Positions 60,526-64,000 of a stretch of DNA of 64,000 bases are shown one piece after another. A program made the position numbers and the translations under genes. This stretch comes from Archilochus colubris. Its lineage: Eukaryota > Chordata > Aves > Apodiformes > Trochilidae. The stretch spans positions 44,820,305 through 44,884,304 of the forward strand of contig CM041115.1 of the NCBI GenBank assembly GCA_023079485.1. The letters run 5' to 3'. Numbering within the stretch: position 1 is the stretch's first letter; every line of letters begins with the position of its first letter. The notes under the pieces are model-generated. The model saw nothing but the letters and a program-made list of their open reading frames with translations. It ran no database searches and was not told where the DNA came from.

Positions 60526-62404
60526 TGTTTCCCAGTTTTAAATGTAGTACAAATAAAAGTTATTTCAGGCAGGAACATTTCAAATATCTTCAATTTTTCT
60601 ATCTGTAGACATACACTGCATAAAAATAGATTCATCGTTTTTTGATGTGAAAGCTTCTGAATCCTTTGGTATATTGATGGAACCTTTAAAGTTTAGAGAC
60701 TTTCCTGGAATCTAGATAACTTCTTTGCAAATGTAGCTTGTCTGGTGATTTCTTCTATGGTGAGACTTGCTTCTCTGCTCTCAGCTCACTTTATGTCCAA
60801 GAACCAGAAATCTTGTTTTTCTGCCCACTCTTGTTTTCCTGAAAGCTTTTATGGCATGCTGAAAGAGAGAAAGGCAAAATGTTTGCTCAGATTACCCCTC
60901 CACAGTTCTTTAACACAACCTGACCTATGCCAGGAGAGGACACTCTCGTCTACTTGCAAGAAAGAGGTTTGTTCATCAGATACCACTTTAAATATCACCT
61001 GGTTCAGCACATCAAAATAGCAACCAGGAAAGTAAGGTTTTCAATTGAAAAATCTGGTAATTACTCATTTCTTGGTGAGATTTTTCCTCAGGGCACTGGG
61101 AATTGGCTTGGCATCTCTAACTTTATGTTATATGAAACTGATACATAAGTTCCATCTGTAATACAGGATTGAACAAAGCACTGCTAATGGTAGAAAAGCT
61201 GTAAAATATCGTTTATCTATGTGACACATTTCTTCATATGTTAATTGCACAGCCTACCTAAGAATAGCATGACTTTCTCAATAAAACCACAGAAGGATAA
61301 GTACTTACAACACAATCCAAAAATTTCTTTATTGTAATCAACGCATTTAATTATTTACAGAGTTTTATGCTGAAGCAAATGCTGAAGGATCAAAAATCTG
61401 TTAAAGAGACTGAAGATAATTAGAGCACAGAGAGTATTTCCAACGAATAATGTGGACTATATTTAGCGGGACTAGGTTGCCTGACTTGCTAAATTTTCTT
61501 TGCACCACCCTGAAACTGAAGAGTGATGCCTGATGGCTTGAGGACAAGGCAGTCACAGAGCCATTGTGGTTCTCATTCCACCGCCAGACAAGCCCCGAGG
61601 ATCTGGCACTCGGTGCTGAGGAACAGGAGACTCCCTTTTCCACTGAATGGTGCACATCAATCTCCAAAATTATGTCCTACTGTCAGTGTCATCACAGTTC
61701 AAGACTTAGTGGGGCACAATATCTGTGACTGATAGAATAAATATACCTCCAGCTGAGCAGATGTGAAGACTAGGTTAAGTTCCTGGCAGCTTAGCTGAGT
61801 TTCACTAGGCTGTAATTTTTTCTACTGAAGTCAGAATGTCTATTTTTGAATTATGATTTAAATCTCATAAAGTGTCATGAATTTTATTGAGTGTCTCAGC
61901 ACTAGACCTACCCAATCAGAGCCCAATAAATTGCTCCTCAAAAAGTAACTCCAACGAGAAGCATCCAGCATGTTGGATGACTGTTGCTGAGAAACCAACA
62001 AGAAAGAAGTCCAAGATATACAGCCTTGAAAAAGCTGTCTCTCAGAATTTCTGTTGTGTGTGTTTTTGGTTTTTTTGTTGTTGTTCTGTTCCACTGCTCT
62101 ACCCCAAAAAAAGACTAAATAGTAACTTCCAATTGTTCCATAGGGCAAAATACTTCAGTCAAGATTCCTTTCCTGAGCCCATGTTTCTTGGTTTTTCTGC
62201 CACTTTTTAGAAAGCCAAGCAAAGCTTGCAGAATGGGCTTATGAAAAGGGCAGAGATTGGGAAGGTCTCAGAAATTAGTTTAGGAGCCTAAAAGCATCTG
62301 GATGGCAATGCTTCATGCCCCAGTGAAAGGTTCCAACATGAGGCCTAAGCCTAAAACGTATCCTCAGAACTTAAGACTGCAAGTACTGACCAGAACCTAC
62401 CGAA
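60526..62404. other. Unique non-coding DNA
   Basis: No gene or transposon recognised between CR1-E and CR1-F. Confidence 0.6.
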
Positions 62405-62689
62405 ATTCACAGAATTTTTTCCTAATGTGTAATCTAAATCTCCCCTCTTCAAGTTTTAAACCATTTCCCCTTGTCCTCTCACCACACACCTCGGAAAAAA
62501 GCCCTACCCCAGCTTTCTTGTAGACCCCTTTTAGATATTGGAAAGATGCTATAAGGTCACCTTGGAGCCTCCTTTTTTCCTGAATGAACAATCAATTTCC
62601 TCAGCCTAACTTCACAGGGGAGGTTCTCCAGCCCTCTGATAATTTTTGTGTCTCTCCTCTGGACATGCTCAAGGAGTTATATGTTCTTC

Positions 62690-63990
62690 TTATGCTGGGG
62701 ACTCCAGAACTGGACACAGTACTCCAGGTGGGGCCTCACAAGAGAAGAATAAAGGGGGAGAATCACCTCCTTTGACCAGCTGTCTGTGCTTCTTTTGATG
62801 CAGCCCAGGATACAGGTGGCTTTCCAGGCTGCAAGCACACACAGATGGCTCATGTCAAGCTTCTGGTCCACCATCCCCCTCAAGTCCTTCCTGTCCTCAG
62901 TTCTTTCTCCTCCCAACCTGTATTCATGCATGGGATTGCCATGACCCAGGTGCAGAACCTTGCACTTGGCCTTGTTGAACTTCATGCAGTTTACATGAGC
63001 CCACATCTTGAGCCTTACAAGGTCTTTCTGGATGGTATCCCTTTCCTCCAGTATGTTGAATTCACCATACGATTTGGTATCATTAGCAAACTTCCTGCGG
63101 GTGCACTTGATTCTACTGTCCATGTTGCTGACAAAGATGTTAAACAGTGCTGGTCCAAGTACTGACCCGTGGGGAACAGCACTTGTCACAAATCTCCATT
63201 TGGACACTGAGCTATTGACAAGAACTCTTTGGGTGTGACCATCCAGCCAGTTCTGTATGCAGTGAGTCGTCCATCCACTCAAAATCTTGTTCCAGTTTAG
63301 AGACCAGGGGACAGTGTTTAATGCTTTGCCTGCTACAGTTCAGGTAGATAAGGTCATCTACCTGCTACAGCTCAGGTACATAATGCCTGTAGCTCTGCCT
63401 CTGTCCACTGAGGCTGTGACCCTGTTGTAAAAGGCCACCAAATTAGTCAGGCATCCTTAGTGAAGCTCTGTTGGCTATCAGCAATCACTCCTTTGTTATC
63501 TGCATGCCTTAGAAGACTATTCAGGAGAATCTGGTCCATAATCTTGCCAGGCACAGAGGTGATATTGACTGGCCTGTAGTTCCCTGGATCTTCTTTTTTC
63601 CATTTTTGAAAAATGGGGTTATATTTCCCCTTTTCCAGTCAGCAGAACTTCACCAGACTGCCATGACTTTTCAAATGTGGTGGACAGTAGTTCTGCAATT
63701 TCATCCACCAGTTCTTTCAGGAGCTGTGGGTCAGTCCCATCAGGTCCCACAGACTTGTTCACCTTCACGTTCTTTAGGTGTTCTTGAACTTGCTCTTTAT
63801 CTACAATGGGGGACTCTTCCTTTTTGTAGTCCCTGCCTTTGGCTTCCATAACATGAAGGGCATGACCATAGTTGTTGCCAGTGAAGCCTGAGGCGAAGTA
63901 GTCCTTGAGTACCTTTGTCTTCTCTACATCTTGGATGACCAGCTCTCCGGGCCCACATTTTCCCTATTCTTTCTCTTATCACTCTTATCA
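62690..63990 (-). pseudogene. CR1-F reverse transcriptase remnant with lost catalytic Asp
   Basis: From the N-terminal side (minus strand): a block equivalent to F-Y-x-Y-I-S-x-K-R-K-x-R-E-N-V-G-P near 63950-63998; KSVGPDGTDPQLLKEL (within 63619-63849); VPHGSVLGPALFNIF; FANDTKSYG (63066-63090); MKFNKAKCKVLHLGHG; and [21 protein letters not shown] frame of 201 codons (62677-63282) is open across motif B to the C-terminus. Motif C reads F-A-N-D instead of F-A-D-D: codon 63082-63084 is AAT, where GAT is expected. Motif A is split by a 32-base-offset duplication. Both defects abolish activity. Confidence 0.92.
63329..63382. repeat. Short tandem duplication inside CR1-F RT
   Basis: CCTGCTACAGTTCAGGTAGA (63329-63348) recurs as CCTGCTACAGCTCAGGTACA (63361-63380). 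The offset is 32 bases, with two differences. It falls exactly on RT motif A and shifts the frame. Confidence 0.8.
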
Positions 63991-64000
63991 TAGAAACTTT

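Larger units (their letters stand above)
62405..64000 (-). mobile_element. CR1-F: long CR1 LINE fragment running off the window
   Basis: The minus strand carries about 1.6 kb of CR1, continuous from the region before RT (about 64000) to near the 3' UTR (about 62405). The terminal ATTCTGTGATTC tail is missing. The right end is cut by the window edge, so its full 5' extent is unknown. It is the longest CR1 copy here and contains a local duplication at 63329-63382. Confidence 0.95.

Noticed and set aside
1..64000. tRNA, rRNA, snoRNA or microRNA genes
   Set aside because: No A/B box pair, conserved rRNA stretch, or C/D or H/ACA pattern was noticed. Not an exhaustive structural search.

Overview
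The window is vertebrate nuclear DNA, almost certainly from a bird. The recognisable interspersed repeats are CR1 LINE fragments, including 3' ends that carry the CR1 tail ATTCTGTGATTCTG. There is also one solo LTR of the avian ERV-L type. I saw no Alu, L1 or other mammalian repeats. Most of the window is AT-leaning and CpG-poor. No complete protein-coding gene can be supported. Long open frames are low complexity, CpG-island noise, lack an ATG start, or are LINE reverse transcriptase (RT) remnants. Nothing bacterial or phage-like is present.

Layout. Bases 1-3620 are CpG-rich, in sharp contrast to the rest. They hold two TATA boxes in promoter-like settings: 265-270, just downstream of a GC box and a G-quadruplex-type G tract, and 2203-2210. 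They also hold a few splice-like signals and clustered SOX, TCF and homeodomain motifs. This looks like the edge of a developmental-type CpG island whose gene lies outside the window, probably to the left. From 3620 to the right edge the DNA looks intergenic or intronic.

Repeats in order: CR1-A (7715-8960, minus) with an internal expansion; CR1-B (15471-15832, minus); CR1-C (16731-17173, minus); CR1-D (18895-19685, plus); solo ERV-L LTR (19838-20633, plus); a non-CR1 LINE RT scrap (25833-26043, minus) beside a 30 bp perfect AT-rich palindrome (26197-26226); an old CR1/L3-like remnant (29330-29990, plus); a 67-copy TTCCC pentanucleotide array (35571-35908); an MIR/L2-like 3' tail (43962-44050); a second old CR1/L3-like remnant (53180-53870, plus); CR1-E (59612-60525, plus); and CR1-F (62405 to the window end, minus). 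Two exactly alternating purine-pyrimidine tracts of 32 nt (21141-21172, 34834-34865) and several A/T homopolymers are interspersed.

No new multi-gene system is visible. The items most worth a second look are the CpG-island promoter candidates and a possible minus-strand first exon, the (TTCCC/GGGAA)67 array, the palindromic AT-rich repeat, the non-CR1 LINE scrap, and several unique blocks that read like conserved non-coding elements. The last of these needs alignment to confirm.
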